In this document: piece by piece, positions 35,109 to 45,271 of the stretch
Layout: the number at the start of each line of letters is the position of its first letter
Position numbering within the stretch: position 1 is the first letter of the stretch
Source: Rheinheimera pacifica
GTDB lineage: Bacteria > Pseudomonadota > Gammaproteobacteria > Enterobacterales > Alteromonadaceae
Direction of reading: 5' to 3'
Assembly (NCBI RefSeq): GCF_900108485.1
Contig: NZ_FNXF01000002.1
Span: forward strand, 1-64,000
Length of the DNA: 64,000 bases
Translations under genes and position numbers: made by a program
The notes under the pieces: model-generated
What the model saw: only the letters and a program-made list of their open reading frames with translations
What the model was told of the DNA's origin: nothing
Database searches by the model: none

Positions 35109-37409
35109 ATGAGGCAACTTTGGCTTGGCTGGGTGCTGAAACATCCGTGGTGGGTGTTACTGGGTACTTTGGTGCTGGTATTGCTGATGAGCAGCGGCAT
35201 GAGCAAGTTGTACTTTCGCGGTGACTTCCGGGTATTTTTCGCCGCTGACAACCCGCAATTGCTCATGTTTGAGCAAATGCAGGACGAATTTAATAAGAGC
35301 GATAACATTCTTATTGGTATCGCGCCGGCAGACGGGCAGATCTTCAACACAACCAATCTGACACTGGTTAAGCAAATAACTGACGCCGCCTGGCAGACGC
35401 CTTATTCTATCCGGGTCGACTCGATCAGTAATTTTCAGCATACTGAAGCCGATGCCGATGATTTGCTGGTGGCCGATTTGCTGCTCGATACAGCGCAATT
35501 GGATGAGGCAAAAATAGCTCACATCCGGCGTGTTGCGCTGGCAGAGCCAACACTGGTAAAACGGCTGATTACCGCAGATGGCACCGTTACGGCTATTAAT
35601 ATCACTGTGCAGTTGCCCGAGCTGGATAAAAATAAAGAGGTGTTTGATACCTTTGGTTTTGCCCGCCAATTAACAGACGAATTTAGCCAACGTTATCCGG
35701 ATGTCCGATTCTATCTGGCCGGCGTAATAGCAATGAACCACTCTTTTGCCTATGAAGCCGAGCACGACGCCCGGACGCTGATCCCGGTGATGTTCATCGT
35801 TATCGTAATTATGCTGGCGTTATTACTGCGCTCAGTTGTTGTTGCCCTGGCTACTGTCATTATTATTGTGGTGACTATCACCAGTACCCTTGGTCTGGCA
35901 GGTGCGGCCGGTATTTTTTTAAGTACCGCTACCGTCAATGTACCCACTATTCTGATGACACTGGCGGTGGCCGACTGTGTACATGTTATAGCGTCGGTGC
36001 AGTTTGCGCTAAGCCGGGGCCATGATAAGCAAAGTGCTATTGAATACAGCATGCAGCGCAATTTAATGCCCATTTTTATTACCAGTGCAACGACTGCCAT
36101 TGGTTTTTTAACGCTGAATTTCTCTGAGGTGCCCATTCTGGCAGACTTAGGCAATATGACTGCGGTTGGCGTGATGTTGGCGTGTTTACTCAGTGTCGTC
36201 ACCTTGCCGGCACTGCTGGCAGTGTTACCGGTAAGGCCAGGCAAAGTAAAACCGCAGCACCAGCAGGATACTGCAATGGATAAACTGGCCAGTTTCGTGA
36301 TATTGCGCCAACGCCTGTTATTACCGGCAATGGCACTACTGATGATCGTTTTTGCCGGTTTTATCAGCCTGAACAAAGTGAATGATGAAGCGGTTAAATA
36401 TTTCTCACCCGCGACTGATTTTCGTCAGGCGATGGATTTTCTTGATCAGCATCTGACGGCATCAATGTCGATGGACTTTGTGTTGCACAGCGGCCAAAGC
36501 AGTGGCGTAAACCAGCCGGAATTTATTGCGGCAGTGGAAAACTTCAGTCAGTGGCTGGCAGAGCAGCCAGAAGTGGCGCATGTTAATAGCATCAGTGACG
36601 TGTTTAAACGCCTGAACAAAAATATGCATGCCGACGACCCGGCCTTTTACCGCATACCACAAACCCAGGACGAAGCAGCACAATATCTGCTGATGTATGA
36701 AATGTCGTTGCCCTACGGCCTCGACTTGAATAACCAGCTGAATCTGGATAAAAGTGCCACCCGCCTGACCGCTGCCCTGAGAAATATGGGCAGTAAAGAG
36801 ATTACCAGCTTTGAACAAAAGTCCCTGCAGTATTTTGCCAGTCAGTTTCCGCAGTATCAGGCCAGCGCGGCCAGTACAGCGCTGATGTTTGCCCATATTG
36901 GTGAGCGTAATATGGCGTCGATGCTGCAAACGCTGCCACTGGCACTGGTGCTGATCTCGCTGTTGCTGGTATTTAGTCTGCGTTCCTGGCGCATGGGGCT
37001 AATCAGCCTGCTGCCTAATATTGCCCCCGCGGCTATTGGTTTTGGCATCTGGGGCCTGTATAGCGGTGAAATTAATCTGGGATTATCGGTGGTCGCCGGC
37101 ATAAGTCTGGGTATTATTGTTGACGATACCGTGCATTTTCTGGCCAAGTACCAGCATGCACGCCACGAAGGTAATAATGCTGAAGCTGCTGTGCGCTATG
37201 CTTTCAACAGTGTCGGCCGGGCGCTTTGGATCACCACTGCCGTACTGGTAATTGGTTTTAGCGTGTTGATGTTATCCAGTTTCCGGCTCAACTCGGATAT
37301 GGGGCTGTTAACCGCTATCATTATTTTTACCGCGCTGGTAATCGACTTTTTATTCTTGCCAGCCTTTTTGCTTAAATTTGATACTAAGGAAAGCCAACAT
37401 CATGCGTAA
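35109..37409 (+). CDS. RND family transporter (MMPL/HAE3 type)
   Basis: A 766-residue inner membrane exporter of the RND superfamily, one polypeptide with two repeats. The repeats are about residues 1-400 (TM1, a periplasmic loop with YFRGDFRVFFAADNPQ, then TM2-6) and 400-766. Conserved aspartates in VPTILMTLAVADCVHVI and GIIVDDTVHFLAKYQ relay protons. This type moves lipids or hydrophobic molecules and lacks an AcrA partner. The ATG at 35109 has AGGGAG upstream; the in-frame extension to 35073 is unlikely. The gene overlaps the LolA-like gene by eight bases. Confidence 0.9.
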   Translation: MRQLWLGWVLKHPWWVLLGTLVLVLLMSSGMSKLYFRGDFRVFFAADNPQLLMFEQMQDEFNKSDNILIGIAPADGQIFNTTNLTLVKQITDAAWQTPYSIRVDSISNFQHTEADADDLLVADLLLDTAQLDEAKIAHIRRVALAEPTLVKRLITADGTVTAINITVQLPELDKNKEVFDTFGFARQLTDEFSQRYPDVRFYLAGVIAMNHSFAYEAEHDARTLIPVMFIVIVIMLALLLRSVVVALATVIIIVVTITSTLGLAGAAGIFLSTATVNVPTILMTLAVADCVHVIASVQFALSRGHDKQSAIEYSMQRNLMPIFITSATTAIGFLTLNFSEVPILADLGNMTAVGVMLACLLSVVTLPALLAVLPVRPGKVKPQHQQDTAMDKLASFVILRQRLLLPAMALLMIVFAGFISLNKVNDEAVKYFSPATDFRQAMDFLDQHLTASMSMDFVLHSGQSSGVNQPEFIAAVENFSQWLAEQPEVAHVNSISDVFKRLNKNMHADDPAFYRIPQTQDEAAQYLLMYEMSLPYGLDLNNQLNLDKSATRLTAALRNMGSKEITSFEQKSLQYFASQFPQYQASAASTALMFAHIGERNMASMLQTLPLALVLISLLLVFSLRSWRMGLISLLPNIAPAAIGFGIWGLYSGEINLGLSVVAGISLGIIVDDTVHFLAKYQHARHEGNNAEAAVRYAFNSVGRALWITTAVLVIGFSVLMLSSFRLNSDMGLLTAIIIFTALVIDFLFLPAFLLKFDTKESQHHA

Positions 37410-38196
37410 TATTTTACCCACACCGCTGTTAATACTGGGCCTGACCGGCGCAGTCTGGCTAGCCGGTTTTGCAGTAGCCGACGAAACCAAAGGTCTGGCT
37501 ATTGCCCAGGAGCGCAAAGTGCGCGATGCCGGTTGGGGTGACAGTGAAAGCCGCACCACTATGGTACTGCGTAATGCCAAAGGGGATGAAAGCCAGCGGG
37601 AAATCCGTACTGCCGCACTGGAAGTGCAGGGCGATGGCGATAAAGGGCTGACCATTTTTGACGAGCCGCGTGATGTAAGGGGTACCGCCTTTTTAAACCA
37701 CTCACATCCGACAGCAGAAGATGATCAGTGGTTGTATCTACCCGCCGTAAAACGGGTGAAACGTATCGCCTCGCGCAATAAATCCGGACCTTTTATGGGC
37801 AGTGAATTTGCCTACGAAGATTTAAGCTCGTTTGAAATCGAAAAATACCGTTTTAGCTACCTGCGTGACGAAAGCTGTAATGACCAGCCTTGCTTTGTAC
37901 TGGAGCAAGTGCCTGCTGACGAGTTTTCCGGCTATAGCAAAACAGTGGTTTGGGTAGACCAGCAGCATTACCGTTTACATAAAGCCGAATATTACGACCG
38001 CAAAAATACGCTGCTAAAAACACTGACATTGCACGACTATCAGCTGTATCTGGATAAATACTGGCGACCGCATAAGCTCAGTATGGTGAATCACCAAACC
38101 GGAAAAAGCACCGATCTGTTAATCCATCAGATCAGTTTTAATACTGGCCGCACGGCGGCAGACTTTGACACCAATGCGCTGCAACGGGTGCGCTAG
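37402..38196 (+). CDS. LolA-like outer membrane lipoprotein-sorting family protein
   Basis: A 264-residue periplasmic protein with a signal peptide (about 25 residues) and the LolA-like fold (WLYLPAVKRVKRIASRNKSGPFMGSEFAYEDLSSFE, FSGYSKTVVWVDQQHYRLHKAEYY). In relatives it sits in operon with RND pumps and is thought to carry lipid-like cargo across the periplasm. The start lies eight bases inside the RND gene with GGAAAG upstream. The 18-base gap to the barrel gene completes a three-gene operon. Confidence 0.88.
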   Translation: MRNILPTPLLILGLTGAVWLAGFAVADETKGLAIAQERKVRDAGWGDSESRTTMVLRNAKGDESQREIRTAALEVQGDGDKGLTIFDEPRDVRGTAFLNHSHPTAEDDQWLYLPAVKRVKRIASRNKSGPFMGSEFAYEDLSSFEIEKYRFSYLRDESCNDQPCFVLEQVPADEFSGYSKTVVWVDQQHYRLHKAEYYDRKNTLLKTLTLHDYQLYLDKYWRPHKLSMVNHQTGKSTDLLIHQISFNTGRTAADFDTNALQRVR

Positions 38197-38214
38197 CACA
38201 AGGATACTTTAGCG

Positions 38215-39855
38215 ATGCATCAGCTGATTTCTGCTCTGGTATTCTGTACTGCGCTGGCTCAGGCACAGCCGCAGCAACTGCCTCCGGTACAGCCGGCAGA
38301 TACCTTATGGAAACTGGCAACCGCAGCCCGGCCGGATGAACAGGTGGCGATGGTGCAGGTGGTTTATGCACTGTGGCAGGCTAACCCGCAGGCCTTTCGC
38401 GCTAACAATATCAACGCTCTGCAGCGCGGCGCTGTATTAAAGGTGCCGCAGCGGGCGCAAATGCTGGCTACGCCGGTATCGCAGGCCCGGCAATGGTATT
38501 ATCAGGCCATTGCCGATAAGCCGCTTGGTGTGGTTACGCCAGCACAGTACATCAATGTTGCTGCGGCGCCAGTAGCAGAAAACCGCCACGACGCTATCAA
38601 TACTGCCAGTACTACCGACACAGAACTGCCCACCTCGGCGGCACAGCTTAGTGGCGCAGCAATATTACAGCGCCGGGCAATAGCCACAGCACAACCCGGC
38701 CACAACCCGGAAGTTACACCAAACAGCTGGCAGCAAAATCTTAGCAGTGATTACAGCCTGACTTTGCAGCAACGCTATTACCCACAGCAGGGAGAGCAAG
38801 GCCAGGCCAAAGCACACAGCAGTGTGGCCGTTAGCGCCGAGTGGGTTTGGCAAAGTGATAACCGTGCTCACCAGGTCGCCATTGAGCCTTTTTTGCGGCT
38901 GGATCAGCGTGATAGCAAGCGCAACCTGGCCGATCTGCGCCAGGCTTACTGGCAGTATGCCGGCACAGGCTATGATATTAAAGCCGGTGTTGACATCGTG
39001 TTTTGGGGCGTGACGGAGTCGCAGCATCTGGTAGATGTTATTAACCAGACCGATCTGGTCGCCAGTGTGGATGGCGAAACCAAGTTAGGGCAGCCGATGT
39101 TAAACTGGAACCTGTATGGCGACGCTGGTACTTTTTCGCTGTATCTGCTGCCTTACTTTCGCGAGCGCACCCTGCCTGGCCCTGATGGCCGCCTAAGGCC
39201 GCCGCTACTTATAGATAGCGATAATCCGCTTTATGAGTCAGCACAGGCTGAGCAAAACCTCGACTTCGCCTTACGCTGGAGCCGGCAGTTTGGCGCGCTG
39301 GATTTAGGCCTGAGTTATTTTGAAGGCAATAATCGTGATCCGCAGTTACAGCTAACCTCAGCTGGCAACCTGCAGCCGGTGTATCTGCAGATGCAGCAAC
39401 TGGGGCTGGACAGCCAGTGGCTTAGCGGTAGCTGGGCCTGGAAATTGGAAAGCATTTATCGCAAAACCCGGCAGCAAGACTTTATCGCCAGCACTGCCGG
39501 CTTTGAATATACCCAGGTCGGTGTATTCGGTAGTAGCTGGGATTTGGGCTGGATAGCCGAATACCAGTACGACAGCCGCGACCGGCAGGCGCCAGTACCA
39601 GGGCAGAATGATGTGTTTATCGGTGGCCGTATTGTGGCCAATGATGAGGCAGGCAGCGAAATTCTGCTGGGAATTATGCAGGATTTGCGGAACAGCAACA
39701 GCCGCAGTGGCAAGCTCGAAGCCTCTATGCGTTTGTCGAACAGCCTGCGTTTAAGACTGGATGCCTGGTTCTTTCAAAGCCAGCTGACATCAGACCCACT
39801 GTACTTTATGCGCCGTGACGACTACCTGCAGCTGAGCCTGGATTTTTACTTCTAA
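38215..39855 (+). CDS. FimV N-terminal domain fused to outer membrane beta-barrel
   Basis: A 546-residue exported protein. After the signal peptide (ends near LAQAQP) residues 25-80 match the FimV N-terminal domain (DTLWKLATAARPDEQV ... ALWQANPQAF ... NINALQRGAVLKVP), a peptidoglycan-linked LysM-type region. About residues 170-546 are beta-strand rich (VAVSAEWVWQS, DLRQAYWQYAG, FSLYLLPYFRE, LDLGLSYFEGNNR) and end in YLQLSLDFYF with a terminal aromatic, so they form an outer membrane barrel of DUF1302/porin-like character. It is the third gene with the RND pump and LolA-like carrier. I have not seen this fusion named. Confidence 0.75.
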   Translation: MHQLISALVFCTALAQAQPQQLPPVQPADTLWKLATAARPDEQVAMVQVVYALWQANPQAFRANNINALQRGAVLKVPQRAQMLATPVSQARQWYYQAIADKPLGVVTPAQYINVAAAPVAENRHDAINTASTTDTELPTSAAQLSGAAILQRRAIATAQPGHNPEVTPNSWQQNLSSDYSLTLQQRYYPQQGEQGQAKAHSSVAVSAEWVWQSDNRAHQVAIEPFLRLDQRDSKRNLADLRQAYWQYAGTGYDIKAGVDIVFWGVTESQHLVDVINQTDLVASVDGETKLGQPMLNWNLYGDAGTFSLYLLPYFRERTLPGPDGRLRPPLLIDSDNPLYESAQAEQNLDFALRWSRQFGALDLGLSYFEGNNRDPQLQLTSAGNLQPVYLQMQQLGLDSQWLSGSWAWKLESIYRKTRQQDFIASTAGFEYTQVGVFGSSWDLGWIAEYQYDSRDRQAPVPGQNDVFIGGRIVANDEAGSEILLGIMQDLRNSNSRSGKLEASMRLSNSLRLRLDAWFFQSQLTSDPLYFMRRDDYLQLSLDFYF

Positions 39856-39859
39856 CGCC

Positions 39860-40426
39860 TCAGCTAAGCGGCGTTTCTGCCGGCTCTGCCGCTGGAGTTT
39901 CCAGAATTAACTTCAGGTTTTCCAGGCCTTGTTGTAAATCTGCCGCTATCATCGCTTCAACATCCATAAACAGCAGCATCAGGTTCATTGGGTAAGGCAT
40001 ATGGCCGGCAAAACCCCAGGTCACCCGGGTTTGTTCTGTGCTAACGGCTTCTGTTTGCATATAAGCTGGCGACACCGCAGCAAAAGGCTGATAAAAACGC
40101 AGCTCGTAATCTATCCGCGAGCCTTCCACTATGGCTTTTATTTCCTGCTCGCCGGTGCCGACGTCTGAATTTTCACTATGCCAGCCCGAAACAAAACCCA
40201 CAGTGCCGTCAACACCGCGATCTGTTTTTTGCATATTCGGGTCTTGGGCGGCCCATACACTGAAGTTGTCCTGATTAGTTAAAAAACGAATGTAATCAAA
40301 CACCACCGGCACAGGCTGTTGAATAACCACCTGGGTTTCTACTTTATAATCCTGCTTTACAAATAATGCCGCTACCAGTGGTATTGCCAGCAGCACAACT
40401 ATGGCGAGCAGTAGTTTTTTAATCAT
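39860..40426 (-). CDS. SRPBCC family protein with N-terminal membrane anchor
   Basis: A 188-residue protein. Residues 1-22 are a hydrophobic anchor (LLLAIVVLLAIPLVAALFV), and the rest is a START-like SRPBCC fold (ETQVVIQQPVPVVFDYIRFL, RVTWGFAGHMPYPMNLMLLF). The polyketide-cyclase/dehydrase subgroup is likely. A lipid or hydrophobic ligand is inferred from the fold, and no catalytic residue is claimed. It is convergent with the beta-barrel gene, four bases apart. Confidence 0.8.
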   Translation of the reverse strand: MIKKLLLAIVVLLAIPLVAALFVKQDYKVETQVVIQQPVPVVFDYIRFLTNQDNFSVWAAQDPNMQKTDRGVDGTVGFVSGWHSENSDVGTGEQEIKAIVEGSRIDYELRFYQPFAAVSPAYMQTEAVSTEQTRVTWGFAGHMPYPMNLMLLFMDVEAMIAADLQQGLENLKLILETPAAEPAETPLS

Positions 40427-40631
40427 TATTTGATACCCCTGTAGTTATTTTGTTGTGTTAACGGGGCTAAGTTGCTCCGGGCCGCAATAAACATAGCTGG
40501 CTTTTTGTTAACACTCCAGTGGCGGCTTTGAGCGGTAAATCTGCACAAATTTATTTTATTTCACGCTATCGCATTTGGCTTAAGGCAAAACTGCGGTAGC
40601 ATTACGCCTTTGTGTTCAACATTCAGGCGTT

Positions 40632-43600
40632 ATGACAACCGATACTGCGTTTCCACTTAGCCAGCAACAGCTGGAACACTGGTTTGATGCCGTGACCTTT
40701 CACCGGGCTCAGGCGTATTTGCAGGCCGGTAAAGTGGTCAAGCTGGAATACAACAGCGACTTATCTGAGATCAGTGCTCAGGTGTGGGGCGCCGCCTTTA
40801 CGCCGTACCGGCAATTTATCAGCCTGAAACACAACAGCAGCACCTGGCAGTTGCAAAACCGCTGTACTTGCCCGGTAGGCGCTAACTGCAAGCATGTGCT
40901 GGCCGTATTACTGCGGCTGCAACGCGATTACCAGCAACACAAGCTGCAACTGGAACAACAACCGGTACGCCAGCTTAACCAGTGGTTTGAACAGGTAGAA
41001 CAATCACTTGCCCCGGCGCAGGATGAAAAAGATGTGGTGCTATATCTGTTGTCATACGGCCAGGCCGGGCTGCAACTTAGCCCGCGCCGGGTGCGCGAAA
41101 GCAAAAAAGGCGGTTATACCAAAGGCGTTGCCATTGGCAAATACGATTTAGTGACCCCCGGCATACCGCACTGGATTGATGAACAGGATTACCGCCTGCT
41201 CAGTTACTTCCGTGCCCAAAGCCTGCGCGATTTACCACTACTGGAAGGTGACTGGGGTTATCAGTTGTTGCAACAATTACTGGGTAGTGGCCGCTGCTTT
41301 TTTTCTGAAGCGCGCTACGCGGTGCAGCAAGGGCCGAAACGGGCCCTGGCCTTTACCTGGCAGGATACCGCAGCAGGCCAGCAACTGGGCTGGCAGCTGG
41401 ACGACGATGACCGCGACTTCGAACTGGTATATACCGATCCGCCCTGTTACCTGGACACCAGTTACTACCAGATAGGCGAACTGGACACCGCTCTTAGCAG
41501 TGCGCAGTTAAAGCTGTTAAACAAAATGCCGCCGATACCGCAGCAGGCACTGGCGCCCAGCATCAGCCGCTTGCAGCAGCTGTTTAACCAAACCAGCCTG
41601 CCATTACCCAGCGCTGCCGGGTTAAAGCAAATCAGCAGCACACCACGGCCGGTATTGCAGCTAAAAATGCTGCCACACAAAGCTAAAGGCCGCAGCGAAC
41701 CCACTGCTGTGCTGCAGTTTCAGTATGCCAGCTACCTGTTGCCGCTTAATCTGGCACAAGCACAAACTGAGCTGGTACAGGACAACACCACCGTTTTTAT
41801 AAAACGTCACCGGGCGACAGAAACCAGCGCACTGGAGCAATTGTTACAGCTTGAACTGCTGCAACTGCCGGCATTGCCACCACCTTATAACGAACAAAGT
41901 GCGTTTGGTGTCGGCGAAGGGCCAGACAACCCGCTACTGTGGCAACCCTTGCTGGACGCGCTGCCACAGTTGGAACAACAAGGCTGGCATATCGCCCGCG
42001 ATGATAATTTTAATCTGGATATCTTAAGCGACGCGCCCTACCTGCAGGTGCAGGACAACAGTGTCGGCGGTTTTGCTTTGGCCATACAGGTTGATATCGA
42101 CGGCACCCAGGTGCCGCTGTTGCCGCTGATCAGCCAGTGGTTGCGCCAGCACGGCCTGCCCGACGCCGGTAAACCCATCTGGTTGTCATTGCCGCAAGGT
42201 AAGCTGGCGTTACCGCTGGCGCTGATCCAGCCGTTTATCGACACCATTATTGAACTGCTAAACCCGAATAAGCCGCAGTTCAGCCTGGATTTACCCGCCT
42301 TTAAAGCGGCATTATTACCGCCAGAAACCGCGAAGGACATTCAGTTTTTAAACGCCCAGCGTGTACAGCGCCTGAGCCACCTGTTGCATAATTTTAATGG
42401 TATTACGCCGTGCGACGTGCCGCAGGGCCTGCAAGCATCACTGCGTGATTACCAGTTGCAGGGCTTAAGCTGGCTGAGCTTTTTACGCGAGTTTGGTTTA
42501 GGCGGCATTTTGGCCGACGATATGGGCCTGGGTAAAACACTGCAAACGCTAAGCCTGCTGCTGCTGCAAAAGCAGCGTGGTGAACTGCAACACCCGGCGC
42601 TAATTATCTGCCCTACCAGTGTATTGGGTAACTGGCTGGCTGAAGCTGAGCGGTTTACGCCGCAACTGCGGGTATTGCAAATTCATGGTAATAAACGCCA
42701 ACCTCTGTTTAATGAACTGGCCAATTATGATCTGATCGTAACCAGCTATCCGCTGGTGGTGCGTGATCATAAGTATTATCAGAACCAGCCGCTGAGCGCC
42801 GTTATTCTGGACGAAGCCCAGCATATTAAAAATGCCGGCAGCCTGGCGGCCAAAGCCGTGCGCTTATTAAAAGCCGATTTTAAACTGGCGCTGTCGGGTA
42901 CCCCGCTGGAAAACCACTTAGGCGAGTTAAAATCTATTTTTGATTTTGTGCTGCCCGGCCTGCTGGGTAATGACGCCCACTTTAACCAGGTATATCGCAA
43001 ACCGATTGAAAAACATGGCGATGCCGAGCGCGCCCATGCGTTAAAAGCCCGTATCGCGCCCTTTATGCTGCGCCGTACCAAGGCCCAGGTAGCCAGCGAG
43101 TTGCCGGATAAAACCGAAATAGTGCAGCTGCTGGAATTAGAAAGCGACCAGCGCAACCTGTACGAAAGTATCCGCCTGGTTATGGAAACCAAAGTGCGCG
43201 AATTATTTGTGCAAAAAGGCGTGGCCGCCAGCCAGATCCAGTTTTTAGATGCACTGTTAAAGCTGCGCCAGGCCTGTTGCGACGCGCGGTTGGTGCCGGT
43301 TGAGCATGCCCGTTCGGTGCAAAGCAATGCCAAGTTGCAATGGCTGCGCGACACCCTGCCGGAAATGCTGGAAGAAGGCCGCAATATTTTACTCTTCAGC
43401 CAGTTTGCCAGCATGCTGACGCTGATAGAAGATGAGCTGAACGCTCTGGGCATCAGCTACAGCAAACTCACCGGTCAAACCAAACACCGCCAGCAACAGA
43501 TTGATGCCTTTCAAAGTGGTGAAACCCGGGTATTTTTGATCAGTTTAAAAGCCGGCGGCACCGGCTTAAACCTTACTGCTGCCGATACCGTAATTCACTA

Positions 43601-43835
43601 CGATCCCTGGTGGAACCCGGCTGCAGAAGCTCAGGCTACCGATCGCGCCCACCGCATCGGCCAGAAAAAAGCCGTATTTGTTTATAAGCTTATCGCCAGC
43701 AATACGGTGGAGCAAAAAGTACAACTGCTGCAGCAACACAAACGCCAGCTAGCCGACCAGCTATTTGCCGGCGGCCAGGGCCAGCCATGGCAGGGCAAGG
43801 CCGAAGATTTACTGGCGTTATTCAGTGCTGACTAA
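40632..43835 (+). CDS. SNF2-family DNA helicase with SWIM zinc finger
   Basis: A 1067-residue Swi2/Snf2 ATPase. A SWIM zinc finger sits near residues 78-95 (CTCPVGANCKHVLAVLL). The helicase core occupies roughly 620-1050: Walker A ADDMGLGKT, DEAQ-type motif II in ILDEAQHIKNAG, motif III SGTPLENHLGELKSIFDFV, then ISLKAGGTGLNLTAADTVIHYDPWWNPAAEAQATDRAHRIGQ of motifs V and VI. The ATP-driven protein translocates on dsDNA and probably acts in repair or transcription recycling. Length is usual for the HepA-like SWIM group. Confidence 0.93.
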   Translation: MTTDTAFPLSQQQLEHWFDAVTFHRAQAYLQAGKVVKLEYNSDLSEISAQVWGAAFTPYRQFISLKHNSSTWQLQNRCTCPVGANCKHVLAVLLRLQRDYQQHKLQLEQQPVRQLNQWFEQVEQSLAPAQDEKDVVLYLLSYGQAGLQLSPRRVRESKKGGYTKGVAIGKYDLVTPGIPHWIDEQDYRLLSYFRAQSLRDLPLLEGDWGYQLLQQLLGSGRCFFSEARYAVQQGPKRALAFTWQDTAAGQQLGWQLDDDDRDFELVYTDPPCYLDTSYYQIGELDTALSSAQLKLLNKMPPIPQQALAPSISRLQQLFNQTSLPLPSAAGLKQISSTPRPVLQLKMLPHKAKGRSEPTAVLQFQYASYLLPLNLAQAQTELVQDNTTVFIKRHRATETSALEQLLQLELLQLPALPPPYNEQSAFGVGEGPDNPLLWQPLLDALPQLEQQGWHIARDDNFNLDILSDAPYLQVQDNSVGGFALAIQVDIDGTQVPLLPLISQWLRQHGLPDAGKPIWLSLPQGKLALPLALIQPFIDTIIELLNPNKPQFSLDLPAFKAALLPPETAKDIQFLNAQRVQRLSHLLHNFNGITPCDVPQGLQASLRDYQLQGLSWLSFLREFGLGGILADDMGLGKTLQTLSLLLLQKQRGELQHPALIICPTSVLGNWLAEAERFTPQLRVLQIHGNKRQPLFNELANYDLIVTSYPLVVRDHKYYQNQPLSAVILDEAQHIKNAGSLAAKAVRLLKADFKLALSGTPLENHLGELKSIFDFVLPGLLGNDAHFNQVYRKPIEKHGDAERAHALKARIAPFMLRRTKAQVASELPDKTEIVQLLELESDQRNLYESIRLVMETKVRELFVQKGVAASQIQFLDALLKLRQACCDARLVPVEHARSVQSNAKLQWLRDTLPEMLEEGRNILLFSQFASMLTLIEDELNALGISYSKLTGQTKHRQQQIDAFQSGETRVFLISLKAGGTGLNLTAADTVIHYDPWWNPAAEAQATDRAHRIGQKKAVFVYKLIASNTVEQKVQLLQQHKRQLADQLFAGGQGQPWQGKAEDLLALFSAD

Positions 43836-43846
43836 GCACACACTAC

Positions 43847-45271
43847 TTAGTCGGCGTACCACATTCTGGCCTGGCGCGCCGGAATGCTGAAGTTGTAGCT
43901 GCCACCATTGATATAAACCAGATTGCCGCCGCTTAGCACATCGCGGTAATTGCGATACCAGTAAAAACGGCCATTGGTGTTAATGTTAAAGCTCTGGTTG
44001 CTGCTGCATTTATTAATGCCCACCACCCCTTCCTGGCCTCGGCGGAACAAAATGGCGCAATCATTCCAGGCCAGCATTTCCATGCCCTGCCCCTGCATAC
44101 GGTTATGGAAATTCAGCATTTTGCCAATATGATCAGCTTTATAGGCATTGACCCAGCGGTTGTTATCAGTGCCGGTGCTGTCGCTGAATATCAGCGGTTT
44201 ACCGCCATCACGGCCCATAATGTAGGCATAAGCCAGATACTCGTCGGTAGCATCCATAATCAGATAGCGAAAGCCGTCATTGGTAGGAATATCATGCGTA
44301 ATAGTAAAGGTTACCGCCCGGCTGTTTTGCAGCGCCTGACCGTTAGATAACGGGTTAACCAGCTGGCTTAAGCTGCCGCCAAAACCAAAGGCGCTGCGAA
44401 TCGCGCTAAACAGCGGAAAATCGTAGGCTTTATGGTCGGTATAGGTCAGGTAAGGCGATAAAAAGCTGTCGTACTCATTATTACCGGCGCCACCACTGGT
44501 AATAATTTCACCAAATACGTACATGCCGCTTTTAATGCTGTTGGTGAAAATTTCATTAATATGCCAGATAGTCATATGCTTGGCCGCATCAACCCGAAAG
44601 CCTTTTACGCCCAAGTCTTTCAGTGCCGTTAAGTAGTTACGCTGTTGCTGCACCACCCAGCTGTTGGGGTTTAAATCCGGCAAACCGGCATCACCCGCGC
44701 CGCCACACAGCCGCCAGTTTTGTACCTGCCATACATCGTTATAGTTGCTGATACAGTTGGCCGGGTTAAAGTCGCTGGCGCCAAACAAGCCCTGGGTTAA
44801 ATTGCCAAATAAGCGCTGGTTATTCCAGTAACTGCTGTTACTGCCATAGCTATTTACTGCCGCCTGGCCGGGGAAATCGGTCGCGCCGTTCCGCTCATTT
44901 GCCATATGGTTTAATACTATATCGGCGTACACATCAACTTTACGCGCCGGGTTGGCATCGTTCAGGGCATTAATCATATTTACAAACGACTGTTTGTTGC
45001 CTTTGCAATGATCAATTACGCGGATATCCTGCGGCTGATAACGCTGCCACCAGGCACAGTTACCCGCGTTCGATTTTAGCGGCGGTGCCACCAATACCGC
45101 TTTGTAACCCAGATTTTTAATTTCAGTCGCTTTGGCGGCAACTTCGTCATAGTGCCAGTCAAACGCATGTAAAATCGCATCGGCAACAGCAGCTGACGAA
45201 AATACGCCTGAACTAACAACTAATGTCAGCCACAATAGCTGACGCTTTAACATGGTACTGATTACTTGCAT
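43847..45271 (-). CDS. Secreted GH13 alpha-amylase
   Basis: A 474-residue alpha-amylase. The signal peptide (LLWLTLVVSSGVFSSAAVADA) directs export. The family 13 motifs are DIVLNH, GFRVDAAKHM with the nucleophile Asp, GEIITSG with the acid/base Glu and TITHDIPTND with the third Asp. The LGYKAVLVAPPLKSN opening and C-terminal WYRNYRDVLSGGNL resemble Alteromonas and Aeromonas-type amylases. It would digest starch or glycogen to maltodextrins. The start at 45271 has an AAGGATAG ribosome site; the ATG at 45253 has none. No partner genes flank it. Confidence 0.9.
   Translation of the reverse strand: MQVISTMLKRQLLWLTLVVSSGVFSSAAVADAILHAFDWHYDEVAAKATEIKNLGYKAVLVAPPLKSNAGNCAWWQRYQPQDIRVIDHCKGNKQSFVNMINALNDANPARKVDVYADIVLNHMANERNGATDFPGQAAVNSYGSNSSYWNNQRLFGNLTQGLFGASDFNPANCISNYNDVWQVQNWRLCGGAGDAGLPDLNPNSWVVQQQRNYLTALKDLGVKGFRVDAAKHMTIWHINEIFTNSIKSGMYVFGEIITSGGAGNNEYDSFLSPYLTYTDHKAYDFPLFSAIRSAFGFGGSLSQLVNPLSNGQALQNSRAVTFTITHDIPTNDGFRYLIMDATDEYLAYAYIMGRDGGKPLIFSDSTGTDNNRWVNAYKADHIGKMLNFHNRMQGQGMEMLAWNDCAILFRRGQEGVVGINKCSSNQSFNINTNGRFYWYRNYRDVLSGGNLVYINGGSYNFSIPARQARMWYAD

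Noticed and set aside
42779-43453. 224-residue minus-strand frame antisense to the SNF2 helicase
   Set aside because: Lies opposite the highly conserved helicase motifs; the coding strand explains its openness.
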